Shown: piece by piece, positions 8,619 through 17,512 of the stretch
How positions within the stretch are numbered: the stretch's first letter is position 1
Layout of the letters: the number at the start of each line of letters is the position of its first letter
Origin: Algoriphagus aquimarinus
GTDB taxonomy: Bacteria; Bacteroidota; Bacteroidia; Cytophagales; Cyclobacteriaceae
Assembly (NCBI RefSeq): GCF_007997215.1
Contig: NZ_VORW01000010.1
Span: 1 to 64,000 of the forward strand
DNA: 64,000 nt
Direction: 5' to 3'
Made by a program: the position numbers and the translations under genes
Notes under the pieces: generated by a model
Database searches by the model: none
What the model was told of the DNA's origin: nothing
Seen by the model: the letters and a program-made list of their open reading frames with translations, nothing else

Positions 8619-10165
8619 TACTTTTTAGGTTGATCTGGACCCTCCTTTTCTTGAAAAGGGACAAGGATGGTTTCTGCGAACTTTAGTATGGCCTTGCTAT
8701 CGTCTTCACTCAGCTTTTCGTTACCTACGATTCTCTTGATTATTTCCTCTGGAAAATCCTTGCTGTTAGTGAGTAACGCTTCTTCGGCTTCATGAATTTT
8801 TTCAATAGGGATCATATCTAAAAGACCTTCCTTTAAGGCCAGTAGTACGACGATTTGTTCAGAAGCGGTTAATTGCTGGAGCTCATGTTGCTTGAGGCAT
8901 TCACGAATTCGTTTGCCATGGATAATGGTTTGCTTGGTGGTTTCATCAAGCCTGGTACCGAATCGGGCAAATGTTTCCAGTTCTTCAAACTGCGCGTACT
9001 CTAATTTCAACTTTGCAATGGAGCGATAAGCAGCCAATTGGGCTTTGTCACCTACTCGGGATACCGACTTTCCGACATCCACAGCGGGTAAAATACCTAA
9101 CTCAAAAAGTTTGGGAGATAGATAAAGCTGCCCATCAGTAATGGAAATAAGATTTGTGGGAATGTAGGCTGAAATATTCTGGGCCTCTGTTTCAATAATA
9201 GGCAATGCTGTTAGTGAACCGCCTTTTAATTCCTCACTTAAGTGAGTGGAGCGTTCCAATAATCTGGAATGGATGTAAAAAATATCTCCAGGAAATGCCT
9301 CGCGTCCGGGAGGTCTTCTCAATAATAAGGAGAGTTCGCGGTAAGCGCGGGCATGATGGGTAAGATCATCATAAACAATGAGCACATCCCGACCCTGTTC
9401 CATAAAATACTCGGCAACACTGGTAGCTGCATAGGGCGCGATATATGATATACCTGGAGAATCATTTCCTTCGGCCACCATCACAACGGTGTATTCCATG
9501 GCACCTCTATCCCGCAGGTTGGCAATCACTTTTGCCACCGCCGAAGCTCGCTGCCCGATAGCGCAATAAACGCATAACACATTTTTATCGTGCTGATTTA
9601 GAATGGTATCAATAGCTATAGCTGTTTTGCCCGTTTGGCGATCTCCCACAATTAATTCACGCTGACCTCGACCAATGGGAATCAAAGCATCAATTACTTT
9701 TATTCCTGTTTGTAAGGGAACAGCTACCGCACTTCGGTCCATGATGGCATGTGCCGGGCGTTCGATAGGCAAACGTTCGCCATACATAATTGGCCCTTTT
9801 TCATCTAGTGCTTGCCCCAAAGGATCAATCACTCGACCAATTAATTCATATCCAACTGGAATATCCATCACCCGTCCAGTGCGCTCTACTTCATCTCCGG
9901 CTTTCAGAGAAGTATCTTTACCCAAAAGGATAACGCCTATCTCATCTTCATCCAGATTATATGCAATACCGAAAAGCCCTTCTTTAAATTTCAGTAATTC
10001 TTCAAAGCCTACACCGGGTAGCCCTGATACTTTGGCAATTCCAGTTGACACACTTGTTACCAAACCAACTTCTCGGGGTTGCATAGAAAAAGTAAAGTTT
10101 TCTAAGCCTTTGGCGATTTGGCCGAAGGTGCTGCCCTCTAGAAGATTATTTTCAATTGCTGACAT
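8618..10165 (-). CDS. atpA: N-type ATPase alpha subunit
   Basis: A 515-residue non-catalytic nucleotide-binding subunit. The beta-barrel domain covers about residues 30-95. The P-loop GDRQTGKT is at 174-181. The signature [13 protein letters not shown] near residue 365 includes the alpha Arg finger. Length is typical. The gene lies 30 bp downstream of atpF and overlaps atpG by one base. Together with AtpD it forms the hexameric head. Confidence 0.96.
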   Translation of the reverse strand: MSAIENNLLEGSTFGQIAKGLENFTFSMQPREVGLVTSVSTGIAKVSGLPGVGFEELLKFKEGLFGIAYNLDEDEIGVILLGKDTSLKAGDEVERTGRVMDIPVGYELIGRVIDPLGQALDEKGPIMYGERLPIERPAHAIMDRSAVAVPLQTGIKVIDALIPIGRGQRELIVGDRQTGKTAIAIDTILNQHDKNVLCVYCAIGQRASAVAKVIANLRDRGAMEYTVVMVAEGNDSPGISYIAPYAATSVAEYFMEQGRDVLIVYDDLTHHARAYRELSLLLRRPPGREAFPGDIFYIHSRLLERSTHLSEELKGGSLTALPIIETEAQNISAYIPTNLISITDGQLYLSPKLFELGILPAVDVGKSVSRVGDKAQLAAYRSIAKLKLEYAQFEELETFARFGTRLDETTKQTIIHGKRIRECLKQHELQQLTASEQIVVLLALKEGLLDMIPIEKIHEAEEALLTNSKDFPEEIIKRIVGNEKLSEDDSKAILKFAETILVPFQEKEGPDQPKK

Positions 10166-10195
10166 CTGATTTTTTCTTCGACTTTGGCTTATCTT

Positions 10196-10942
10196 TTATT
10201 TTGCTGAAATTTCCTGTTCCAGGGCATTTAGGTATTCTGAAAAACTCCACGCTACTTTATAACCCTTGGTGGAAAGTTCAATGCCGCTTATTATTTCAGG
10301 TGCAGTTTTAAACTGCAATTCTGTCTTGATGTTGAGCAGGTCATTGACAGCATCATTTATTTGTTCCTGCTGTTTGGCAGGAAGGTCAAAGGCACTTTTT
10401 ACCAAAATAGAATCAGGGTGGGATTTGAATGCATCGATTAAGTTTTGCTTTTCATCGTCTTTTGAAGATTTAAGTTGTTTGATGAATTTGGTTGCGGATT
10501 GTTCTTCTAAACTGACGGAAGCAATTGCCTCAAGCGCTTTTCTAGTGATGTCAAACACCTGCTTTTTAGTTTTTTCGGCAAGATCTTTATTCTCATTCTC
10601 CTGTTCTTTTTTCGCTGCCTTTTCCATCTTGGATATCATAGCAATTGCTTCTGCCTTTGCAGCATTTATCAATTGGGTTTTTTCTGTAGCCGCCTCAACC
10701 ACTACAGTATCCATCAATCCTTTTTTCTGCTGCTCAAAATCTTCATTCTTCCTTTTAAACTCATCCTTTTCTTGCTGAGCAACTGCTACTTTATCACTTG
10801 CTTCTTTCAATTGGTCCGTGATTTTTTTTTCCCGTTCATTGACAGCATTGAGTATAGGCTTATACAAAAACTTCTTGAGCAACCAGACCAATATCAGGAA
10901 GTTAACCAGCTGTGCAATTACTGTGAACCAATTGATATCCAT
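10196..10942 (-). CDS. atpF: N-type ATPase b subunit with delta-like C-terminus
   Basis: A 248-residue peripheral-stalk subunit, much longer than the usual b subunit (about 160). One N-terminal membrane helix (about residues 5-27, VIAQLVNFLILVWLLKKFLY) is followed by a long charged coiled coil (about 30-150). The last 80 residues (LPAKQQEQINDAVNDLL, then ELQFKTAPEIISGIELSTKG and SEYLNALEQEI) look like the C-terminal domain of subunit delta. No separate atpH is present in the operon, so this extension may take over delta's job of tying the stalk to the head. It sits 6 bp downstream of atpE. Confidence 0.9.
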   Translation of the reverse strand: MDINWFTVIAQLVNFLILVWLLKKFLYKPILNAVNEREKKITDQLKEASDKVAVAQQEKDEFKRKNEDFEQQKKGLMDTVVVEAATEKTQLINAAKAEAIAMISKMEKAAKKEQENENKDLAEKTKKQVFDITRKALEAIASVSLEEQSATKFIKQLKSSKDDEKQNLIDAFKSHPDSILVKSAFDLPAKQQEQINDAVNDLLNIKTELQFKTAPEIISGIELSTKGYKVAWSFSEYLNALEQEISAK

Positions 10943-10948
10943 GATCTA

Positions 10949-11218
10949 TTAATTGGCTAGTATGTAATTCCAGAATGGATTGGCGAAAATGAGGATCATT
11001 GACACCACAAAACAGTAGATGGCAGTGGATTCAATCATGGCCAATCCTACAAATAAGGTTCTGGTAATAGTTGGCGCAGCGTCAGGCTGCTGGGCAATTG
11101 AATTTAAAGCTGATGATACCGCTTTGCCCTCACCTATAGCAGGCATCATGCAGCCAATGGCAGTGGTAAGACCGGCAGTGATTATTGATGCGATTGCAAT
11201 TGAAGTTATACTATCCAT
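10949..11218 (-). CDS. atpE: N-type ATPase c subunit (putative Na+-binding)
   Basis: An 89-residue rotor-ring subunit with two transmembrane helices (about 5-40 and 50-80) joined by a polar loop (QQPDAAP). The ion-carrying carboxylate is Glu63 in AMIESTAIY. By analogy with the Ilyobacter tartaricus site (Gln32, Glu65, Ser66, Thr67, Tyr70), the matching residues here are Glu30 (in PAIGEGKA), Glu63, Ser64, Thr65 and Tyr68. This gives two carboxylates per site plus the hydroxyl and Tyr ligands usual for Na+ binding. Na+ coupling is an inference; a Burkholderia N-type ring has been reported as H+-specific. Confidence 0.93.
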   Translation of the reverse strand: MDSITSIAIASIITAGLTTAIGCMMPAIGEGKAVSSALNSIAQQPDAAPTITRTLFVGLAMIESTAIYCFVVSMILIFANPFWNYILAN

Positions 11219-11230
11219 TTTATGATGTTT

Positions 11231-11929
11231 TTAAGTGGTTATTACTTTCGTTTTAGATTTTTCTTTCGCATTACGAACAGCTGCCGCTATATAGACAGTG
11301 GCCAAAATGCTGAAAATATAGGCTTGTACGGTTCCGGTGAGCAAGCCAAGCATATTCATGATAACAGGGAAAATAAAAGGGGAGATGCTCAACAAAATCG
11401 CTACGATCATTCCTCCGCTCATAATGTTGCCAAACAATCTCACTGCTAAAGCAAGTGTGCGGGATACTTCCCCGATCAGATTAAAGGGAAGCATGATCCA
11501 TGTGGGCTGTAGGAATGACTTTAGATAGCCCCATACGCCACTCTTGCTGATACCATAAAATGGGACTGCCAGAAATACAGCTAGTGCTAAGGCCGTGGTG
11601 GTGGACAGTGATGCGGTGGGCGGAGTGTATCCAGGGAAAATGATACAGATATTGGAAACCCCTATGAATAAAAACAAGGTACCGATAAAGCCAATATATT
11701 CCTCTGGTTTGCTTAGACCAACTTCCTCGATTTGCTCGTTAATGCCTGTCACTATCATTTCCAGAAAGCATTGCCAACGGGAAATATGAATATCAGTTTT
11801 TAGCTTTCTGGTAACCAACCAAGCCGAAACTATGAGCAATAGCATTATCCCCCAAGTCGTAACCAGGGTAAGATTGATTGTAATAAAACCATACTCCCAG
11901 AAGATGGTTTGGTCAGGGCTAAGCTCCAT
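11231..11929 (-). CDS. atpB: N-type ATPase a subunit
   Basis: A 232-residue integral membrane stator subunit with about five to six hydrophobic helices. The conserved arginine facing the c-ring is Arg164 in LALAVRLFGNIMSGG. An Asn/Gln-rich last helix follows (LTGTVQAYIFSILATVYIA). It overlaps the end of atpR by 11 bases. Its length and a near-absent N-terminal periplasmic extension fit the N-type/short a subunits. It forms the ion channel with the c-ring. Confidence 0.94.
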   Translation of the reverse strand: MELSPDQTIFWEYGFITINLTLVTTWGIMLLLIVSAWLVTRKLKTDIHISRWQCFLEMIVTGINEQIEEVGLSKPEEYIGFIGTLFLFIGVSNICIIFPGYTPPTASLSTTTALALAVFLAVPFYGISKSGVWGYLKSFLQPTWIMLPFNLIGEVSRTLALAVRLFGNIMSGGMIVAILLSISPFIFPVIMNMLGLLTGTVQAYIFSILATVYIAAAVRNAKEKSKTKVITT

Positions 11930-12233
11930 GTGTTTCCTCTTTTTTCAAGTGCACTTGTTTTGCATCAAGAGCTTTGGTGAAATGAATTACTACAAATCTG
12001 GAGGCTATAAACCCCAATAGGCAAAGTAACAGATGCTGCCAGTTCTTGACTCCGATGATATAGAATCCAAGGAGTGTAATACTGATTCTAAGTATGAAAC
12101 TTAGGAAGATCCAAAGTGCTGGAATTTTAGATACGACCGCTTTCTTTACTGTGAACCAAAGTCCACCGAAGAAAAAAACTCCCAAAACAATTCCAGTCAC
12201 AAGAGCTACTATCATTGATACCGTTTCATTCAT
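11919..12233 (-). CDS. atpR: N-ATPase accessory membrane protein AtpR
   Basis: A 104-residue hydrophobic protein with about three transmembrane helices (residues 7-28, 40-58, 64-85). Its position between atpQ and atpB, overlapping both (8 and 11 bases), identifies it as AtpR of N-ATPase operons. AtpR is thought to help assemble or stabilise the c-ring; that role is known only by association. The charged C-terminus (KQVHLKKEETHGA) is cytoplasmic in most topology guesses. Confidence 0.85.
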   Translation of the reverse strand: MNETVSMIVALVTGIVLGVFFFGGLWFTVKKAVVSKIPALWIFLSFILRISITLLGFYIIGVKNWQHLLLCLLGFIASRFVVIHFTKALDAKQVHLKKEETHGA

Positions 12234-12555
12234 CGTTATTTTCTTTATCCTTATTATGTACTTCTCTATCTTCCTTTAGCACCCAAGACCAGGCAATGAT
12301 GCTTCCGGCAATTATTCCAACCATCAAAAAAGTTAGTGTCCAAGAAAATGATTGGGGATAACTTTTATCCAACCATATTCCCAATGCTGCACCCAGCAAG
12401 GAAGGGACTGCTACTGACCAACCCACCATTCCCATCATTCCTAGTCCAAACCATACTCCGTTTTTGTCATGTAAGGCTTTCAACTTTCGTTGTTCTTTTT
12501 TAGCAACTTCATTACTAAAAAAATTCTCGTCTGGCTTATTTGCTGCAGGCTTCAT
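12226..12555 (-). CDS. atpQ: N-ATPase accessory membrane protein AtpQ (AtpI-like)
   Basis: I choose the ATG at 12555, one base after the atpC stop, giving 109 residues. A longer frame from 12612 would run back into atpC. Two transmembrane helices follow a charged N-terminus: GLGMMGMVGWSVAVPSLLGA with LGIWLD, then LTFLMVGIIAGSIIAWSWV. This is the AtpI/AtpQ fold, which in F-type operons assists c-ring assembly or Mg2+ handling. It sits between atpC and atpR, exactly as in atpDCQRBEFAG operons. Confidence 0.85.
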   Translation of the reverse strand: MKPAANKPDENFFSNEVAKKEQRKLKALHDKNGVWFGLGMMGMVGWSVAVPSLLGAALGIWLDKSYPQSFSWTLTFLMVGIIAGSIIAWSWVLKEDREVHNKDKENNDE

Positions 12556-12556
12556 T

Positions 12557-12940
12557 TTAATGGTTTCGAAATTTGTCCAGGCTATAAATAAACCCTCTTT
12601 CAAGCTTGGCAATCACAGTTTTTGATTCCCGTTCATTCTCATGCTGGTTGTTAAACTCATCTTTAACCAGTTGACCAAGTTTGCCCAGATCTGCTCCGCC
12701 CACCGCGTTACGTACAGAAACTAATACCTCAGAGCCTGCTTTTATCATGACACCTTCATCCACCGCAACATAATGTACGATGTCGGTTTCATAGCTTAAA
12801 ATACCCGGCACCAATGCCGCAACACAATCCAGTCTTTGAGGAAGCAAACCATAAGAACCTTCACTGGTTTCCATCACCACCTGCTTGACGTCTTTGATGT
12901 CAGCAAACACTTTGTATGGAAGAAGAATCTTGAGGTTCAT
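12557..12940 (-). CDS. atpC: N-type ATPase epsilon subunit
   Basis: A 127-residue epsilon subunit of the central stalk. The N-terminal beta-sandwich is recognisable (SEGSYGLLPQRLDCVAALVP; the usual family motif is GxxGxLP.H). A short helical C-terminus ends in ERGFIYSLDKFRNH. It lies 19 bp after atpD and one base ahead of atpQ. The beta-epsilon pair at the head of the operon is diagnostic of the N-type arrangement. Confidence 0.92.
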   Translation of the reverse strand: MNLKILLPYKVFADIKDVKQVVMETSEGSYGLLPQRLDCVAALVPGILSYETDIVHYVAVDEGVMIKAGSEVLVSVRNAVGGADLGKLGQLVKDEFNNQHENERESKTVIAKLERGFIYSLDKFRNH

Positions 12941-12959
12941 AACTGGTACCTTTATATTT

Positions 12960-14459
<1,500 letters not shown>

Positions 14460-14530
14460 TTACTATTACTAGAATTATAATTTAGAGCTTAATACTAGTT
14501 AGTCAAAATTATCTTCAAGGCTTTTTCTTT

Positions 14531-14735
14531 TTAGATATTTCTAATCACTTTATTAGCTCGTATGGGAGTGGAATTGTGTGCTGAATAGGACAGATATACC
14601 AAAGGTCCTGCTACCGCAATCGCAACGGTGTCAACTGCCTTCATGCCGCCATTGACGGTGATACATTAAATAATATGATTATCCGCAATGATGCCAGTCA
14701 CCAAAATTTCTTTGCTTACTCGGCAGGAAGACCGA
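14531..14735 (-). pseudogene. Possible isochorismatase/nicotinamidase-like relic
   Basis: A minus-strand frame gives SKEILVTGIIADNHII, an in-frame stop, then CITVNGGMKAVDTVAIAVAG up to the stop at 14531-14533. The order VTG-x-x-x-D, then a Cys-centred segment and an AVD block, resembles the catalytic end of isochorismatase-like hydrolases. The rest of the gene is missing. It lies just upstream of the N-ATPase operon. The family call is weak; what is clear is an open frame with one stop and protein-like composition. Confidence 0.25.
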
Positions 14736-14759
14736 TGACAGGTGACCGAAGTGGCCTAA
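14730..14759. repeat. Dispersed short repeat, copy 1
   Basis: The 17-base core GGTGACCGAAGTGGCCT with the preceding GACCGA is shared with an intergenic copy at 22682-22714. Both copies sit in non-coding sequence after or between genes. Confidence 0.6.
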
Positions 14760-14865
14760 ATGCTAGTATTTACCAAATGCTGTAATGCTTTACTGGCAGA
14801 TAAGCGAATAGTCATATTAAATAATCACAAGATCTACCGTTTTTAAGAAGTTCCTACTTTGTAAT

Positions 14866-15080
14866 ATATGTATTCGTTTGAATGCACGTAGCAAAATAAT
14901 ATTTTGAATCCTTTCCCTTCGACTGCGCTCAGGGACCGAATTTAAGCGTAAAATCAAGGGAGAGGGAGAGAATGCGGCACCGCCGCATTCTCTCCCTCTC
15001 CCTTTAAGCCAAAATTGACCGGAGGCTGAGCGCAGTCGAAGCCTGATTGAACATACGTGCAGATATCCGAATACACATAT
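14866..15080. mobile_element. MITE-like nested palindromic element (215 bp)
   Basis: Three nested inverted repeats share one centre. The terminal arms are imperfect (left ATATGTATTCG...TGCACGTA; right, reverse-complemented, ATATGTGTATTCG...TGCACGTA). A 16-bp perfect pair follows (CTTCGACTGCGCTCAG at 14917-14932; its complement at 15026-15041). The central perfect 23-bp pair is at 14956-14978 and 14982-15004 with a 3-base loop. The element is framed by TTTGTAAT at 14858-14865 and 15081-15088, which looks like an 8-bp target duplication. It has no coding capacity, so any transposase would act in trans. It could instead be a REP-type element. Confidence 0.6.
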
Positions 15081-15175
15081 TTTGTAATGTTTTAAAAATA
15101 AATCAACAATAAATTCTTGGTTTACAGTGAACCAGAGTTCATTCTTTAGAAGTCAAGTTTCACTAGGGGGGCACC

Positions 15176-15360
15176 CAAGTGGAATTGCACATAGGTACAC
15201 AGTTTCCGCCCCTGCAAATCCTTTAATCCAATTTCTCTACTCGTGAAGGCGTGTCTTTTCCGCTGATAATAGTCTTACTACTTAGTGCGATTGCCTTGAT
15301 GACTTCGGTCATATTGTCCATGTCCAAGGTACCGATCTCATCGCTTGCTTTATGGTAATT
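15176..15360. repeat. Direct repeat: functional copy of the segment duplicated at 4014-4196
   Basis: This segment covers the 3' end and downstream flank of the M28 peptidase gene. It has a degenerate same-orientation copy about 11.16 kb to the left. Similarity starts in the downstream flank (GGAATTGCACATAGG vs GGAATTACACATAGG) and runs to about TTTATGGTA. The two copies bound the ppsA/N-ATPase block. Confidence 0.75.
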
Positions 15361-16521
15361 AGGCTCGTCGTTTGGAGCTTCTTCCATTTTGGAAGTGGAG
15401 ATGGTATGAGCAGGAACTCCCAATTCGGCTAAGGTTCTGTTGTCACTTCGGTAAAATAAGTTTTGCTTAGGGTATGGATCTGGTTCAAAATGGAATTTAG
15501 AACCTACTAGATTTTTTTGAAGTATTTCTCCCATGGAGCTCTTTTCAAAACCGGTGATGTAGGCAGAATTTGGTCCCCATTTGCTGTCTGTGCCGATCAT
15601 CTCAATATTGAACATGGCAACCACCTTGTCTGGATCTAGCTGCTTACTGAAGTAGGTACTTCCAAATCCTCCAGATTCTTCCGCTGTGAATGCGACAAAG
15701 ATTAGTGTGCGCTCATTGTCTTTAAGTTCGTTGAAATATTTCCCAAGCATCATTACAGCGGTGGTTCCTGCGGCATTGTCATTTGCGCCGTTGTAAATGC
15801 TGTCTTGCTTTGCATCAGGTCTACCTATACCGATATGGTCGTAATGTCCTCCGAAAACTACATATTCATCCTTTCTAGACTTACCAGGAATTACTCCGAC
15901 CACATTCTTTAGCGGTTGCTTTGTTACCGTATTTTTAGCGGTTAGTGCTAGAGACTTAGGGTCCAAATTGTCTGTCATTATGAACACTTGAGAATACTCA
16001 GTTGGGAATTTTGCTCTGCCAGCTATCCTTCCCAATCTAGCAAAGTTAGCCGCATGTGCTGGGTCTATCAGCACCACTACATTCTTATCGGCACGTAATA
16101 CTGGGAATACCAACTGATTGAAATTAGCATCCTTGGCGACTTTGACTAGTTCGTAATCCGTAAGCGATTTTACTTCTACAGATTCTGAAGTAGAATTCAC
16201 AGTCACGTTACTAGTGCTTAATGCTTCCTGATCCAAACTTCCATTGATTGTGCTAGGCGAAGCTTGCAGCATATCGAAACTCTGCATATACGAGTCATTT
16301 CCACCGAAAAACTCTAAGCCACTTTTCTGGAACTCTGCAGCAATAAAGTCAGCAGCTTTGTCCAGTTCTGGAGTGAAAAGTTGCCTGCCTTTCATGTCAT
16401 CAGCAGAAAGCACGGTTTCAATACGCTCTACTTCTGATACATTAATTATAGAGCCTATTTTCGGGGTACAGGAATACAAAGCCGTACCAAGAATAGTGAG
16501 GGATAAGAGTATTTTTTTCAT
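15223..16521 (-). CDS. M28-family zinc aminopeptidase lipoprotein
   Basis: A 432-residue exported peptidase with a lipobox-like LYSC (Cys18). The metal and catalytic residues of M28 peptidases are all present: GGHYDHIGIG (His226, Asp228), NGANDNAAG (Asp248), FVAFTAEESGG (Glu281/282), an Asp in the NIEMIGTDSKWG segment, and His in PNYHKASDE near the end. A PA-like insert probably occupies about residues 120-210. It should cleave N-terminal residues from peptides outside the cytoplasm. A dead copy of its 3' end lies at 4014-4196. It is transcribed away from the two-component genes. Confidence 0.93.
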   Translation of the reverse strand: MKKILLSLTILGTALYSCTPKIGSIINVSEVERIETVLSADDMKGRQLFTPELDKAADFIAAEFQKSGLEFFGGNDSYMQSFDMLQASPSTINGSLDQEALSTSNVTVNSTSESVEVKSLTDYELVKVAKDANFNQLVFPVLRADKNVVVLIDPAHAANFARLGRIAGRAKFPTEYSQVFIMTDNLDPKSLALTAKNTVTKQPLKNVVGVIPGKSRKDEYVVFGGHYDHIGIGRPDAKQDSIYNGANDNAAGTTAVMMLGKYFNELKDNERTLIFVAFTAEESGGFGSTYFSKQLDPDKVVAMFNIEMIGTDSKWGPNSAYITGFEKSSMGEILQKNLVGSKFHFEPDPYPKQNLFYRSDNRTLAELGVPAHTISTSKMEEAPNDEPNYHKASDEIGTLDMDNMTEVIKAIALSSKTIISGKDTPSRVEKLD

Positions 16522-16831
16522 TTGGGCGAAAAGCTTGAATCTTAGTAATTGAGGATAAAGTAAAGATTGTCTTTTTCTACCAGTAATAGAATCTATTTAT
16601 ATAAATGGGGTATCGATCTATTCAGGAAGAAGTATGCCTATCGCGTGGTGCAGAGGTGACTGCTTGGTTTTTATTCCTTAAAATCCAAGCAGCCTTGCCT
16701 CCGACTTTTCTCCACACAAAATCTTGTTAGGGTTAAGATTTTCTTCTCACTTATAACGTAGCAATCGGAGCGTTAATTTTCGGAGATTGTATTAAAAAGC
16801 TTTAAAAGATGTTAAGTCTAAACCCAATTAC
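16522..16831. other. Intergenic region with one long hairpin
   Basis: 310 bp between the peptidase start and the response-regulator stop. No coding frame is convincing. An imperfect hairpin at 16660-16692 (CTGCTTGG ... CCAAGCAG with complementary A/T continuation) may end the two-component transcript, though it lacks a clear T-run. The peptidase promoter should lie in the part nearest 16521. Confidence 0.5.
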
Positions 16832-17512
16832 CTAGCACACCAATTTATACCCAAATCCTCTCACATTTAAGATCTGGATTTGAGGATCTTCCTGGAGCTT
16901 TTTGCGAAGCTTGGTGATAAAGACATCCATACTGCGAGCATTGAAAAAGTCATCTGATCCCCAGATCTGTGTCAGAATCAAGCTTCGATCGGTGATTTGA
17001 TTGGCATTTTCCAGGAGGATTTTTAATAGCTGGGATTCACGGGCAGTGAGATGATACTCTTCATTCTCTAGCTTTAAAAGCTGTTTTGTAGCGTGAAACT
17101 CATACTTTCCCAAATTGAGCCAATCGGACTGATTTTTACGGAGTTGTAGGCGGTTAAGTTGAGCTTTGATTCGGACTATGAGCTCCTCCATACTGAATGG
17201 TTTTCGTACGTAGTCATTGGCTCCTAATCCAAAGCCTTTGAGTACATCCTCTGTTTGAGATTTGGAAGTCAGAAAAATGATTGGAGTGTAAGGGTCGGTT
17301 TTTCGAATTTGCTCAGCGAGGGTAAATCCATCTTTTTTAGGCATCATCACATCCAAAACCAGTACGTCAGGTTTGGACTTTTGATAACTGTCCCAAGCTT
17401 GTAGTCCATCGGCGCAAAGAGTTACTTGAAACTCCCGGCTTTCAAGACTTTCCTGGATGATCATACCCAAGGCCATTTCATCTTCTGCTAGTAAAATCTT
17501 GATTTTGCTCAT
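16832..17512 (-). CDS. OmpR-family response regulator
   Basis: A 226-residue two-component regulator using the ATG at 17512, which overlaps the kinase stop as ATGA; an ATG two codons upstream also exists. Receiver domain, about residues 1-118: acidic pair EDE near 10, phospho-acceptor Asp in LVLDVMMPKKDGF (about residue 54), Lys in FLTSKS. The C-terminal winged helix (about 130-226) has YHLTARESQLLKILLENANQ and the end MDVFITKLRKKLQED...GFGYKL. It is coupled to the histidine kinase upstream. It probably regulates the divergent GLPGLI/beta-barrel genes through the GTTAAC repeats at 19069-19098. Confidence 0.94.
   Translation of the reverse strand: MSKIKILLAEDEMALGMIIQESLESREFQVTLCADGLQAWDSYQKSKPDVLVLDVMMPKKDGFTLAEQIRKTDPYTPIIFLTSKSQTEDVLKGFGLGANDYVRKPFSMEELIVRIKAQLNRLQLRKNQSDWLNLGKYEFHATKQLLKLENEEYHLTARESQLLKILLENANQITDRSLILTQIWGSDDFFNARSMDVFITKLRKKLQEDPQIQILNVRGFGYKLVC

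Noticed and set aside
9675-10169. 164-residue plus-strand ORF inside atpA
   Set aside because: Antisense to a strongly conserved gene; no recognisable motif.
10266-10778. 170-residue plus-strand ORF inside atpF
   Set aside because: Antisense shadow of the Lys/Glu/Ala-rich b subunit; it reads as Ser/Phe/Cys-rich low complexity with no family pattern.
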